From Cantharellus purpuraceus (taxonomy: Eukaryota; Basidiomycota; Agaricomycetes; Cantharellales; Hydnaceae): a DNA stretch of 64,000 bases. A model generated the notes under the pieces. It had not been told where the DNA came from. It worked only from the letters and a program-made list of their open reading frames with translations, and did not search any database. The stretch covers positions 618,501 to 682,500 of the forward strand of contig JALBUN010000015.1 of NCBI GenBank assembly GCA_025174535.1. Reading direction: 5' to 3'. Positions 37,090 through 48,417 of this stretch are shown here, piece by piece. Numbering within the stretch: the stretch's first letter is position 1; every line of letters starts with the position of its first letter. The translations under genes and the position numbers were made by a program.

Positions 37090-39170
37090 TCAGCACATCC
37101 AAACCACTATCACCAATGCCACGATAAGCGACCATGGAACCTGCAAGTGAGCTCCACCATTTCCCGATCCAACACCAGATCCGCCACCTTGCCCTCCGCC
37201 ACCCCCCGGCATAGTTGTGATCGCAACCATTGATGGAGCCTGCGCCACACCCACCGAGTCCGTTGAGGCGGCAGCTGGTGTTCCTGACGGGGGAGCAGTT
37301 GAGGTGACTACATAAGACAAGTAATTGGCTTGCTGTAAACGATTGCAAAACTGTGTTGTTCACTCGCCGACTAATGGGCTTCCACCCTGCTCTGCAGAGG
37401 TAATATCTGCCTCAAGAAGTGCAGCAGCATTGCTTGGAACGGTGGATAAAAATCCCATGCGTGGCGGGTCCACTGAGGGGTGCGTCAGATTTCCAAAATA
37501 ATAAGCGACGAGGTTTCTGAAACAATAGTAAATCCAGGGCACGGAGGAAAACCACACAACTTACGATTTCATGAAAGGGTCTCCAAGCACCCAACTCATA
37601 AGGCTGCCGACGCTGGGTTCATCTGTCGGAGATAACATTGAAGCAAAACAATTTTCTGGACCGTTCTGCTGTCCAAGGAAATCTCGCGGATCGAGAGGGA
37701 AGTTCTTTCCACCTATTACAAATGTCATATTTATAGGGGTAGCACAACGAAAAGTGGGGTCGAAGTCGGACCCGGGCGCAATAGCAGAGTATATAGACTG
37801 AACGAGATTATTGGGGCCAGCGAGGAAAGATGTTCCCTAGGGGAGATGTCACGTTAATGGACAAAATGGACAAGAGGAAAGGAGGGTGTATACTTGCCGA
37901 ATCGACCAAGGCCGTGTATCCAGTTTGTAAATTGGGCTTTGGAAGCGTCTGGCCGTTAAGTAGGACATCATCAAGGGGGATTTCCCATCGACTAAGACGC
38001 AGTTATAAGACCGCGCAAGGACTAAGAATAAGCCACTTACATGGGATAAACCTAGTAAGTACCCAGTGATAGAATTTCAGCACAGACAAGGTGCCGGCGA
38101 AGAAAAATGACCTCTTTTGGACTACTCGTGGGTCCCGCGAGACCACCCTGTGCTTCAGTGTATAATCGCACAGGAACCCAAGTCAACGAATTATTGGAAA
38201 CACCATCGGGTAGTTTGCCAATGGTTAGTTGACCCACATTTCCACCCACTTCAATAGTTTCACGTTGTAAAGTGACCTATACCTCAGCATGTATGAAGTC
38301 AGCGGGATCTAGCCACGATAACTGGACTACTGACAGTGAACATGGGCCCCTCGAGCTGACCGCTCGTGATCAGGCGGGTCAACAGTGGGCCTTGTGTCGG
38401 AAGAGCGGAATTGAAAGCATCCGTCAGCTGAGCATCGTTTATATTAGGTGTGGGGCCCAATTTGCTTATGAGTAACGCTTGAGAGATGTCACTGTCTCCA
38501 GGAAATCCGATCCCAAATATACCGCTTAGGTTCTGGTCGGATAACCCAGCATCTGTATCGTTAATTACAGCAATATACTGGTTCTTCAATTGGAGCCCCG
38601 CAATGCTGATAGGACCTGAGTAAATCAGACCTGACGCAGATGTAGAATGTAGCGAGTCTCCATAATTAATCACTATCGGGAGATTTGACGAATTCAAAGA
38701 AGAGGGTGATATTTGTGGGGTATCAGTTATGAAGCCGCAGCTCGAGGAGGAGCAGTCAGTGCTAATAGCCCACAAGTCCGCAGATCCGGTATCTGCCTTC
38801 CATATAAGCTATATAACACTGTGGAGGTGTAGAATGGCGAACCAAGGAGAACTGGCACATTGGTTGTGCCGACTTGAATTTCTACCGAGTACGCGCTGCC
38901 AGTTTGCACAAGCACGGCGTTCACGTCATTCGAATGTCTACATGCAGTGAACATAGATGACACTCACGCGTCCGCATTATCACCAAGGCCAATTGGGGCA
39001 GACTTTTGCTGCCGCTTGCGTAACGCTGTAGGCGACCTCTTGAAAATCGGCAAAGTGGTCTTGACACCAGGAGTGCTTGCATGGGAGCTTGCAAATACAG
39101 TGGCGGGAGCCAGACCACAAATCAGCATCAAACCGATGACTGCAAACTTCAGCGACTCTAGCACAGTCAT
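37090..39170 (-). CDS. Secreted aspartic protease (A1/pepsin family), probably GPI-anchored
   Basis: The ATG at 39170 begins a hydrophobic signal sequence (FAVIGLMLICGLAPATVFA), then a propeptide with dibasic sites (LRKRQQKS). After an intron come AYSVEIQVGTTNVPVLL and the first catalytic motif DTGSADLWA, joined across an intron near 38845-38793. CSSSSC follows, and INYGDS may be the flap region. ISIAGLQLKNQYIAVIND and GLSDQNLSGIFGIGFP match pepsin-fold segments. The second catalytic motif VDSGTSFLAGP is formed only if a GC-AG intron at 37897-37837 is removed. Conserved Cys residues flank FVIGGKNFPLDP, followed by WVLGDPFMKS. The C-terminus is a Gly/Ser-rich stretch and a short hydrophobic tail (WSLIVALVIVVWMC), as in GPI-anchored fungal proteases. 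The stop is at 37090-37092. Confidence 0.9.
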
Positions 39171-39624
39171 CTCCTGGAGTATACTGAACGGAGAGGGTCC
39201 GTGTGGCGACTCTTATAACAGGAAGAGACGGCAGGCAGATCTTGAGAACATGGCATAAATTCTTATACTATTGCGGCCAAAAGGGCAGCAAGTCTTGGCA
39301 GGCACATTGTGGCGACGCCAGGCGATGCCGAGCTCTAAATACGGAAAGCTAGCGCTCTCTACGCGCAGTAGCTGTACGCTGTCATTGTCAAATAAGGAAA
39401 CTCGGCTCAACCAGAGGACATCAATTTCATCATCATGGCTGTACAACTTATGTTCAGGAGTCCAACCACGGAACAAAGCTGTTGGCGCCTCGATTCTGCT
39501 AGCACTTGAAACCTAACATACTTAGAGGTACGATGTTGTGGTTATGCCCACTATGTGGCACTGTGTTATGCTACTGACTGGCAAGCATAAAAAGTGGACA
39601 CCTTTACTGAGGGGCTAAAAGCAT
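39171..39624. other. Spacer between the protease and the FCP1-like gene
   Basis: About 450 bases holding the protease promoter and the 3' end of the FCP1-like gene. No gene is seen. Confidence 0.5.
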
Positions 39625-41634
39625 CTACGGCTCTTCTGCAGATACACCATGATTCTCATCAATGCCGAGTCGCGCCAGCGCATCTCTTCCCTCTGAGACC
39701 CAGTGAGTGAATGTAGGTGCATGGGAAAACCAAAATGCGGATGGCTCCATTGACACACTCTTCTCATCTTCGCTGCTGATGCAGTGGGCAGCATTGCCAA
39801 TGTCCTTCTCAGTCTTATATTTAGCGTCCATCTCAATTGGCGATGCACGCCCCCATGGAAGTTTGACAGAGGAAACAGACGCAATTGATGAAGGTGAATG
39901 ATCAGATGATTGCGAGGTCATGGCTGAATTTTCCATCACAGGGCGCGGCAATGTATGCAATCGCCGCCGTTTTACTGGTCGTTGCTTGGCAAGTGTGTTG
40001 AGAGCATTGTCATATTTGTCTGGATCTCGAGAGTGTTCGGTGCTGCTCAAAAAGTGGCACGCTGGGTGAGACTCTGCCTTGTCCATCTGTTGAGGTTTGT
40101 GTTTTGTAAGTATGTCAGGATGACCCTCCACCCAAAGCCCACGCGCGCGAATCCATCCAGCGACATTGGATTCATGTTTGATAGCCTCAAGGATACCGAT
40201 TATTGCCAATAACGTAGGATCAAACGAGTCTCGGAACCGCGCAAGAGACTCTGGGGACTCTCTTGTTCTTGAAGGTACGATGCTTGATGTCTCAACTGCC
40301 TGCGGCTGTGGTTCATCAACAGACGACCTGCCACCGATGTGTGCCGTCTCCATCTTTTGCCTAGTATCTAGCAATACCTTCAGATCCTGCTTTCTCGCGG
40401 CAGCGTCGTATTCTCTCAAACAAACGTGGTTCCAGGGCTGAAGGTATGCTTTTTGTGGAGAGTCGTCAAGGAGAAGTGTGGTCATTGCAGAATGCCGAAA
40501 TAAATATGTTTCCGACATCGGTGGTTCACCTGCCGATGATGTCTCTCCAGTCACTATGTTGTGTCCTGACACTGGCTGCAACTGACTCCACGCCTTATGA
40601 AGGTCTTTCGTAGTTTGCGACTTACGCACTGTAACCCAAATGTACACGAGGATTGTCGAAAAGGTGGAAGGTTATTGCACTTGTCATTACAAAAGGTCGG
40701 ATGAAGGCAAAAGTACGTACTGACCATAATCAAGCCCTGATAAGCCCAAGGTATCTCTGGCCCACACAGCGATGAATCTGCCGTCGGGCTTGGCATCATC
40801 GCATGTTTCTTCGTCTCCGCCTTTGTTAGGAGGCTTCACCGGCACCGGGAAACATGTCTGCAACATAGCCCGGACCGAATGCGGCTGAGCAGAACTCCAG
40901 ATCATGACATCGAGCCAGCATCTCGTAGAGGTATGGAAGAGGTACTCCCTGAACGATGAAAGATAGGGCCGCGCATAGACCGTGCGTTTTAGGCGTTGGA
41001 AAGGTATCGGAGTTCGGGGTATAGAGGGTAGCGAGGAGCCATCTGCAGCCTTGGGAGGAAGCTGGGTAGGTGGTGGCTGAAAAGGAGGCCTGGAACGGAA
41101 AAGAAGCGTTCCATTGAGATCTAGAATAAGGAGTTTACGAGGTGGGTGATCAACACGTCGTGACGGTGATAACGAGTTTGAAAGATATGAAGGTGATGGC
41201 GACGGTGGGGAAGGGTCGCCAACTGGTATGATGGCACACCTATTTTCGCAATGAAACCCATAGTTCGGAGCGCAGTTCTGATAATCAGAATAAGGAGGAT
41301 ATGTAGTTTCCCGACAATACCCATAGCCATGGCCGCCTCTTCTCAAACGATGCTCATAGTCTGACTGATATTCGCCGTAGTATTGTTGCTGAATATATGA
41401 AGCATCATATCCTCTGTCATAACCAGAACCACCATGAGCGCGAGGGCGATTGTCCGACCATCTAGCGTTGCGGTTCCGCCGTGCACAAGCCTCGTAATCA
41501 TCTTTATGATAGTAACTCTGGATTTGACGTGAATTATCGGGCTTCGCCTGCTCTCTGTGGTGACCTCCAGCTGTGTAATTGTCAGGAACTTGGTCCGGAA
41601 GGAACCCCCACTTTCCTGAGTCGTAGCCAGACAT
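39625..41634 (-). CDS. FCP1/NIF-type (HAD superfamily) phosphatase-like protein
   Basis: The ATG at 41634 starts a long Tyr/Arg/Gly-rich low-complexity region (repeated YxxxYYGEY, RGGHGYGY). The NIF/FCP1 domain follows: motif I LLILDLNGTLLFR, then TVYARPYLSSFREYLF and motif II DVMIWSSAQPHSV. FIAVWARDTLGL comes next. After an intron near 40626-40720 there is TTKDLHKAW (motif III Lys) and TLLLDDSPQKAYLQPWNHV (motif IV acidic pair). A C-terminal extension of more than 150 residues with a basic VKRRRLH patch follows and ends at 39625. Family enzymes dephosphorylate proteins such as the RNA polymerase II CTD. In motif I the usual DxDGT is DLNGT, so the general acid Asp is Asn. This variant occurs in fungal NIF-domain proteins and may reduce or alter catalysis. 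The substrate is unknown. Confidence 0.85.
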
Positions 41635-41704
41635 GAGAAATGTTGAAAGATATATAAGTATTGGAAGTCCGCTGGTCATGCGTGCAGCTTCCAGTACTAT
41701 GCAC

Positions 41705-42201
41705 TAGAGAGTATTTGTTACCAATTACTGGGGCGGCTAATAAATTTTTATAAACCAATAATACAAGCGCTAAGGCCATAATAATTCTCACAAGTGCTCA
41801 ACACGTGACAGGAACGTGACAGACCTCAATCACTGCGCTGAGCAGTTGATCGAGGTCGCATGTGGAAAACTCTTCGCGTGGCTTGCGCTCAAGTTTTTGA
41901 ATGGCAGGGAGGCTGGCTGTGGTAACCGAGGTGGAGAGGGAGAGGTGAGCCGGGGAAAGGTGTGCTGATTTCATGGGGTCCAAATGAAAAGTTGGTCAGC
42001 TGGTGACAATAATGGAAGGGATAGAGGAGCCATAGAACAGCTCAGGCTGGATGGCAGCCATGTGAGGCGAGATGCAGCGTGTTGTGGGTAGGAGTGGACA
42101 CGTTCTTTACTATTAAGTTCCCACGGTCTACTAGTAACTATTATTCTGCCCCGCATACGCCGGAGCCAATAATTATAATTATTGGTAACAAATACTCTCT
42201 A
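41705..42201. mobile_element. Candidate MITE-like element with 21-bp terminal inverted repeats
   Basis: TAGAGAGTATTTGTTACCAA plus T at 41705-41725 is an exact reverse complement of 42181-42201, giving a 497-bp unit. The right terminus abuts a 20-bp perfect palindrome, CCAATAATTATAATTATTGG (42166-42185). The sequence ACT or CT borders both ends, so a short target-site duplication is possible but not convincing. No transposase frame lies inside. It sits just upstream of the FCP1-like gene's start codon. Confidence 0.55.
42166..42185. repeat. 20-bp perfect palindrome
   Basis: CCAATAATTATAATTATTGG equals its own reverse complement and overlaps the inner edge of the right inverted repeat of the candidate element. 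Confidence 0.9.
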
Positions 42202-42486
42202 CTGAATGATGTTCCACGACTAACTTTCGGGTGCCTTTGCGCAGCATTATTGGGTTCTTACAGTGAGGCCACACATCTGAAAGTGATGGCAGAGGATGGA
42301 GGCGGGTGTCATCTATATTTCAGTGCTTCACAGACAATGTAATTGTCTGTGACAGACACCCACTGCTTGACGCTCTTAAGGAATCAATAAGCTGCTAATG
42401 ACAGTAATATTTACGCCAGAAAAGGGTAAGAATTAATCAGGACAATTAATGAAGAGAAAAAGTGCGGATAGGTCCTAAAAAGGATC

Positions 42487-42558
42487 TTCCGACACGGGGA
42501 ATCGAACCCCGGGCTATCGCGTGAGAGGCGATAATGTTAGCCACTACACCATATCGGA
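42487..42558 (-). tRNA. tRNA-Glu (anticodon CUC), intronless
   Basis: The reverse complement starts TCCGATATGGTGTAGTGGCT and folds with acceptor arms TCCGATA/TGTCGGA, the anticodon arm ATCGC-CTCTCAC-GCGAT (anticodon CTC) and the T-arm CGGGGTTCGATTCCCCG. Length is 72 with the discriminator base and without CCA. No intron is present, unlike the tRNA-Glu(UUC) at 27.3 kb. Confidence 0.95.
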
Positions 42559-42922
42559 CCTAGAGGGTCGAGTGGGCGGATCCTGCCTTTGTTTTGTCAT
42601 CATAAGTTGATCTGTCATACCTATGCAGCACCTATAATACTTCATCACAATCGCAAACGGATCTACGGTTGAACTGACTTAACTGAGCAACAGGCTGCGG
42701 CCCTGGCTCTGGCGTGGTTGGGGCTTAGTCAGCTGATATTTATAACGTGACAGGCATACTCTCTCTCACGTGCCAGCGCTGATACGGTTCCCACATTCTT
42801 GGCCACTACATCGACAGTCCTAGTCGGCATGCAGGGCGATAAGGTCAGTGTTTATGTGGATGATAGTACATTATGTTTAGGGTCTTGCCGCATAACATTA
42901 GCCACCCACGAACAAGCTCGCA
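42559..42922. other. Spacer upstream of the PIN-domain gene
   Basis: A promoter region of about 360 bases. An optional upstream coding start exists (ATG GGC-type frame near 42829 joined by an intron ending near 42914), but the internal ATG at 42923 fits better. Confidence 0.45.
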
Positions 42923-44224
42923 ATGTCGAGAGCGCTAGGAGCTGCATTTCTCAGCCACCAAGTCGAACAGTTGGAGAAAACGGTCGGACGGGAGTCGCGT
43001 AGTACTGCAAGCAACAATTGGAGAGAGAGGAATAGTCAGTCGACTGGCGGAAGGGGTGGAAAACGGGGTGGTGCACCACATCCCCAAGGTCACCACGGTG
43101 GGAGGAAGAAAGATCGTAAAGATGGTAGAGAGGGAGGAAAGTCCCGAGAGCAGAGTGAACCAAGCGGCGGGTCAAAGGAGCTAGGGAAGGACGCTGATGT
43201 TATTGTCGTGGATGCAAGCGTCCTGGTTCATGCACTGGGTCAACTCAAGAAATGGTGCAAAGAAGGGAGACAGGAAGTGATTCTGATACCCCTCGAAGGT
43301 GGTTACGATAGCCTTTATTACACCCATTCATCAAGCAATTCTAATTACTTTATACCAGTCCTCAACACCCTGGACTTACTTAAGAAGGGTTCCTCACCCC
43401 TTGCTCAACGAGCACGTGCAGCATCCCGCATCCTCGAGTCTCAAGTTGGCACCAATCTCCGTATACGTGTTCAGCGTGATGATGCTTTCGTGCTATGGGA
43501 CGAGATACCTTTCAGGAGCCCAACCTCTGACGAACCTCCTGTCGACGTTAAAGTTGGCACTGCCACCACCTGCGTTGACCTGGCACCCCCACCAGAATGG
43601 CTTCGTCGTACAATCTGCTGTGGTAGGTGGGAAATGATGAACGCAACGTCGGGTTCGGTGTCCCATGCACAATCCGCGTGTTTAACGCTTCCCGAGAGCC
43701 GTCTTTCACGTTCATCAACGCCTACATCTTCCGTGGCTCCATCTCCTTATTCACCAATAAGCACAAAGCCTGCCATAGATAGTAATGGTGTTGGCAATGA
43801 TACAGAAGTCGAGGCTAAAGTCGTCCTGGCAGTTGTGACGACCGAGCCCACGACGTCTCCTGGAACGGGGAGCTCCCTTGACACAAGCACGGTTCACCCT
43901 GGGCGATTTGAGCGCGCAGATGGCTCACTAGTTCGCATCTGGGCCCAGCGCGCAGGAATAGAAGTGCTTGATGTTGATCCCACAGTCACTTCTGCTGCTA
44001 CTCGTCTGTCTCCCCACCACACTCCGTCATCCTTGGAGAGGCGTCGTTCCCACACACAAGGCCAAGACCGCTGTGTTCTCCGGGAAAGCAAAGACATTGG
44101 CACTGGGCGAGAAGGGGAGCGCCGACCCTCGTTGGTTGAAAAACCGATTGCCATGGCAATTGTCAACGAACAGCCTGTCAAGGCCTTGAGAGTTCTAGCA
44201 CGCGGAGAAAAGTTAGATCCTTGA
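42923..44224 (+). CDS. PIN-domain (PINc/NYN-like) protein, possible RNA-decay nuclease or scaffold
   Basis: The ATG at 42923 opens MSRALGAAFLSHQVEQLEK, then a Gly/Arg/Lys-rich low-complexity segment. The PIN domain begins DADVIVVDASVLVHALGQLK, where the conserved Asp of the strand-1 motif sits, followed by EVILIPLE. A 60-nt GT-AG intron at 43299-43358, a multiple of three without stops, is then best removed, giving PLEVLNTLDLLKKG and a run into ARAASRILE. IRVQRDDAFVLWDEIPF matches the later acidic part of PIN folds. The C-terminal half is Ser/Thr/Pro-rich and ends at TGA 44222-44224. The layout resembles fungal single-PIN proteins related to Nmd4 of nonsense-mediated decay, but that link is an inference. 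Confidence 0.75.
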   Translation: MSRALGAAFLSHQVEQLEKTVGRESRSTASNNWRERNSQSTGGRGGKRGGAPHPQGHHGGRKKDRKDGREGGKSREQSEPSGGSKELGKDADVIVVDASVLVHALGQLKKWCKEGRQEVILIPLEGGYDSLYYTHSSSNSNYFIPVLNTLDLLKKGSSPLAQRARAASRILESQVGTNLRIRVQRDDAFVLWDEIPFRSPTSDEPPVDVKVGTATTCVDLAPPPEWLRRTICCGRWEMMNATSGSVSHAQSACLTLPESRLSRSSTPTSSVAPSPYSPISTKPAIDSNGVGNDTEVEAKVVLAVVTTEPTTSPGTGSSLDTSTVHPGRFERADGSLVRIWAQRAGIEVLDVDPTVTSAATRLSPHHTPSSLERRRSHTQGQDRCVLRESKDIGTGREGERRPSLVEKPIAMAIVNEQPVKALRVLARGEKLDP

Positions 44225-45116
44225 GTTGTTGGATATGTCCATCATCGGCGGCATGACGACTTAATAAGTTCCAGGCGTATACAGCTAAGCCGGTCCTGAT
44301 CAAATCTACACCTGAATCGACTGGCAGCATATCGGAGCTCACTTACACCCCGGCTATCCATCGAGCCTTTTCGTGTCTGGCACATTCTGAAAAGTGGCGT
44401 TCCCCGCAGTATAAACCAGAAGGCCCTTTCCTCCATCGTAGGACACCGCTGGTTTGTTACAAAGTGCTCCAACGTCGGTCTCGTTATGTGATAGGGAAAT
44501 ACATCACTGCTATCCGGTGATCGGCCCCGGGTGACCCTTCCCTTCCCATCACCCGTTTCCTGAGTAGTCCAATTTCTAGCCTTCGTGCCTCTTTTCCAGG
44601 CATTGCCTACTTTTCGTTCTCTTCACAAATGTAGTCGCTTCTCTCTATGTTACCATTTAAATTTGGCGAGCTCATGGACTTACTTCGTGTCTTGTTGTAA
44701 TTGTGTCACTAGTGGCCTGTACATACGTGATAACTGGGTTACCTTGCCACCCCCTCGAAATACACCAGAATCAAGAGATGACTCGGTTATAGAGCCATCA
44801 CGCTGACAGAGCAGTGCAGGCGACCGATGAAAATATTGGTCGCGCAAACAGAACCACTCAATTTGATGAGGGTGGATGGACAGTAGGAGACTGTTTCAGA
44901 GCAGAAGCTATGCGAAATGTGATTCATATGTAAACGAGTGGAGCAGTGTTACCAGGTTACGATCCCTGGATCTGGTAAACAGGTAGAGCTAAGCTATCCC
45001 CTTCCATGATCCTTTCAGACGGCTGAGACATCAATGGGAATTGAGCAAGAGTCCAAGAAACATCCATTCTATACAAAGGTGCAATGTTGCTAAATGTCTT
45101 TGATTGGCCTAATCAC
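44225..45116. other. Convergent spacer between the PIN-domain gene and the TAP-like hydrolase gene
   Basis: About 890 bases with only short, unrecognised open frames and no RNA gene. Confidence 0.5.
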
Positions 45117-47876
45117 CTAGAGCTTTCTGGGAGCAAGGGGACTCGGAGAAATGAGGGTTCTGTTAGGGGGAAACAAGGACTGGTCGGTGTTGCACACAAT
45201 TCCGTTTTCGGGTAGCTGGAGAGATGCATGAATCGTGGGGAGTCTCACAGGTATATAGAATAGCTTCGTACCACTCCATGCAAGAAATATTCCCGAATTA
45301 CACTTTGGGTACAGTCCGAGTTCTCTCCGAGGGTGGTATGCTATTCACAGATCAATAATGTCCTGTTAGGAGAATAAGACAGCCACTGACTCCGAATCCG
45401 TTGTGCTTGACAAGGCGAGCGCTATTTCCCAATGTTGCGGCCATTTTTTGGGCCCCTGGGAATGGCGTGATGGGGTCTGCCTGTCACAGCTGGCTTTAAT
45501 TAAAGACGAATGGCCGATGCTGCAATGCAGACCTTGTTTCCGATGACTATGATTGGATTGGAGAGGTTGTGATTGAATGGTCCTGTGAATCGCTCCACTG
45601 CACGCACAGGGAAGCGGTGGCAAAACACTTGCCCCTACGTTTGGGACACAAATCATAAGACTATTCAGAATGGGCCTTTTCAGCAACAACCCACAGATAA
45701 TACTACAGTTTCTCCAACTTCAGCATGATCAGTTGTTGGCAACTTTCGAACAAGGTAAAGACAATGCGAACCTGTCGGCGCAAGCTGTTGCGTGACATTA
45801 ACTAATTCCTCAAACACCCGTTGCGTGGTCACATTTTCCTGGTCAATGCTATCCACGCAGGAGATAACGAGATCTCTGATTCCAGATTAGCAGTCACGTG
45901 AAACAAACTTCCTGAAGGCTACACACGACATAACCGACTGGACAGGGTCTGAGGTGTTGGATATCTTCAAACTATGAAGAGGACTTAAAGCCCCAGAGCT
46001 TGAACGACGCGGCTCCAGTGTCGTGGGCGTTGCGTTGGCCAATGTCGCAGCCCAAAATTCAAGCTGAGGAACCAACTGTGCATCCCAAAGAGTGGGGGTG
46101 TAAAATTCCCCTTCAAGGAATACTATGAACAATGTTAGAGGGGCCGTAGAGTGATGAATCTTCTCCAGGTATTACCGCGAATATCAAAGGAGGTGATATT
46201 AGAGCCACCTGCTTTGTGTACATCATATGCCGTCTGAATGCGGTCAGTATAAAAGGATTCTGGGAAAGTTTGTCATACGTTAATGAGATCTTTGACACTC
46301 TGTACAATCGAAGCAGGTGTCGCATCGTTCTGAGCAAGAGAACAATTTTGCGGGCCTGCCTGTGCACAGGCCCCCGCAAGCTCTTCCAAAACTGATTCGG
46401 TACCGGATAATGAAGCTTAAGACATCTCCTGATTAGTACGCCCCGGGAGGTGGCTGACAATCTGCTCACAGGCTGCTTGCTGTCATATCAAAGTTATTGT
46501 AGCACAAGCAAGAGAACGCGTGATATGCACTTACTGCAAACGTTGGTTGGGTGGCCCACCTGCACGAATAAGCCATATAATATATGATGCAAACAAGAAA
46601 GATAACTGATACTTGCACTATGGTATCTACCACACCGTCAATGACGACACGGCCAACACGCTGCAGGGAGATCAAAGAAGGGACGGAGCAGGTAACGCCG
46701 GCTGCACGTACATCTGGGAACACTAAAATTGATGGTTAGTCTAGGAGCACCAAATGACACGTGAACCCACTATTTACAAAGTACATTCCAATCACAGTCC
46801 CATAGCTAATGGCCAAGACAGTAACGTTAATTCGGTCCAAAGTTGACGAGCAGCGAGACCCACCTGAATCCCCAATAATTCACATGCTTTCCTGGGCCCT
46901 CGAGGAAGTCTGAGAGAGAAACCATATCACGTGCGACAGCAGCCTGGGAAGCAATAATGGGAATACAGTAAAACGTTAGTGGCGAGACAATACCGTTCCC
47001 ATATATTTCAAGAATGCACCATCCGATCCTATGCATTTTTGGCCTGTTTCAACGATCTTCGCCTCTGTCTCATTCACTTTGGAGAAAAAAGAGTTCAAGT
47101 CGTCTTGATCTGTAAAACTTCCACGGGCCTCGACGCCTACTGACAACACTGTATTTCCCAAAAATTGGTTAAAGGAGTCAAGAGATGTGAATCCGCATGA
47201 GATTTGAGGACTGCCAAAAAAAATCAGACATTCTGAACAAGTCTGTCCTGAAGTGGTCCGCAGCACCGACCTGCTCTGGTTCACTCCACGAGGATCCCAA
47301 CCTGCCATATTTTGGCCGTGGTCAGCAGAGGCAACGCCATGCTAAAAAGATCCTACGCACTGACTATGTCGTATTGGCCTCGGGTGATTGTGCTTATCAG
47401 TAAACCAGCTCCTCCGATCAGAAATGCGACACCACTGCCACCGGGACCACCTGTGAAACATGATCAGCTTGAAAGAGCTGGAGGGGGGATTATGTACCTG
47501 GATTGGTGAATATGGTTCCCAGTCGGGGATGCTTCGTGGCCTTCAGCCGCGCGATGGCCAGCGTTGCCTCACCCACTTCAGGATGTGCATAGTCGAGTGG
47601 TACCTTAGGGCCAAAATGTGATTAACCAGCTGGCTGATTGATGATTGCACAGTACATACTGGAAATGATGCACAGTCGAAATGAGCATCGTCTGGGCATG
47701 GCGCCCATCTGGTTCTTGGCGACGACTTGGCATGATAAAGATCCTTCGTGGACTAACTAGACCGATAGACTCACGCTTGAAGAAGATACTACACTGCCAG
47801 TTGTACGTAAAACCAGTGACAAAATACTAGACACGACTATGAAAGTAGTGCGTATGTTCAGGGTGACGAACAGCAT
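45117..47876 (-). CDS. Secreted alpha/beta hydrolase with TAP-like C-terminal domain
   Basis: The product looks like a secreted peptidase or hydrolase of the tripeptidyl-aminopeptidase (TAP-like) group. The ATG at 47876 starts a signal-type N-terminus (TFIVVSSILSLVLRTTGS). Downstream, VPLDYAHPE-type sequence, a Gly/Pro-rich oxyanion region and a WDPRGVNQSR segment near 47300 fit this family. The nucleophile elbow GFSYGTVIGMYF is assembled across an intron at about 46868-46806. FPDVRAAGV follows near 46720. The catalytic Asp region GNKADPITPFPGAQKMA is joined across an intron near 45540-45478. The catalytic His, GFGH, is completed across an intron before HTTLGENSDC (about 45340). The last exon begins LPENGIVCNTDQ and ends PLAPRKL with TAG at 45117-45119. 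Internal exons between 46.1 and 45.9 kb are approximate. A stop visible at 45887 is inside an intron. Confidence 0.85.
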
Positions 47877-48417
47877 GTTGAGGAGATTGGGCTGCAGGAC
47901 GCAGTACACCTTGCATCGCTCAGTCCACTTATAAGCACCTGCACGGAAATTGTGACATCAATGTGGCATGTGTCGCGGTGCTAGACTGACAGTAGCATTT
48001 CCAACTTGAACAGCGCTGGTACGTGGATCAGCCGGCGACGTTCACGTTTGAAATTTCGATAATAATAGGACTTCCTTCGTCATTTCAGGCTTTTGTTGTG
48101 GACATAAAGTGCGGTGTATTCACAGCATTTTTAAAATTCCGCATCAAATAGCGATACTCTCTCACCCATTAACAGCCGTCGCCCCGTCTTCCTCATCGAG
48201 ACCATCAGTAACTGTGTGCCTGTTGGTGTTTTGGCATGCATGGCTTTCGATGGGCTCGCTACACTGAGCCCCTACCAAGTTAGGTTACAAACCCTTCAAA
48301 CGGGGTGATATACGTCCTATTTTTTTTCCACTAAGTATATCTATCCGTTATATCGTCATACATAGCGGTACTAACTATCCCAAAGTAACATAGCAAAGGC
48401 CTCAGCAAACAGAAGGA
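47877..48417. other. Spacer between the hydrolase gene and RAM1
   Basis: About 540 bases with the hydrolase promoter and the RAM1 3' flank, and no gene recognised. Confidence 0.5.

Noticed and set aside
45366..45689. Stand-alone minus-strand ORFs at 45.4-45.9 kb and the stop at 45887 as the end of the hydrolase gene
   Set aside because: Splicing joins exons carrying the catalytic Asp (ADPITP) and His (GFGH) further down to the stop at 45117, so the gene continues.
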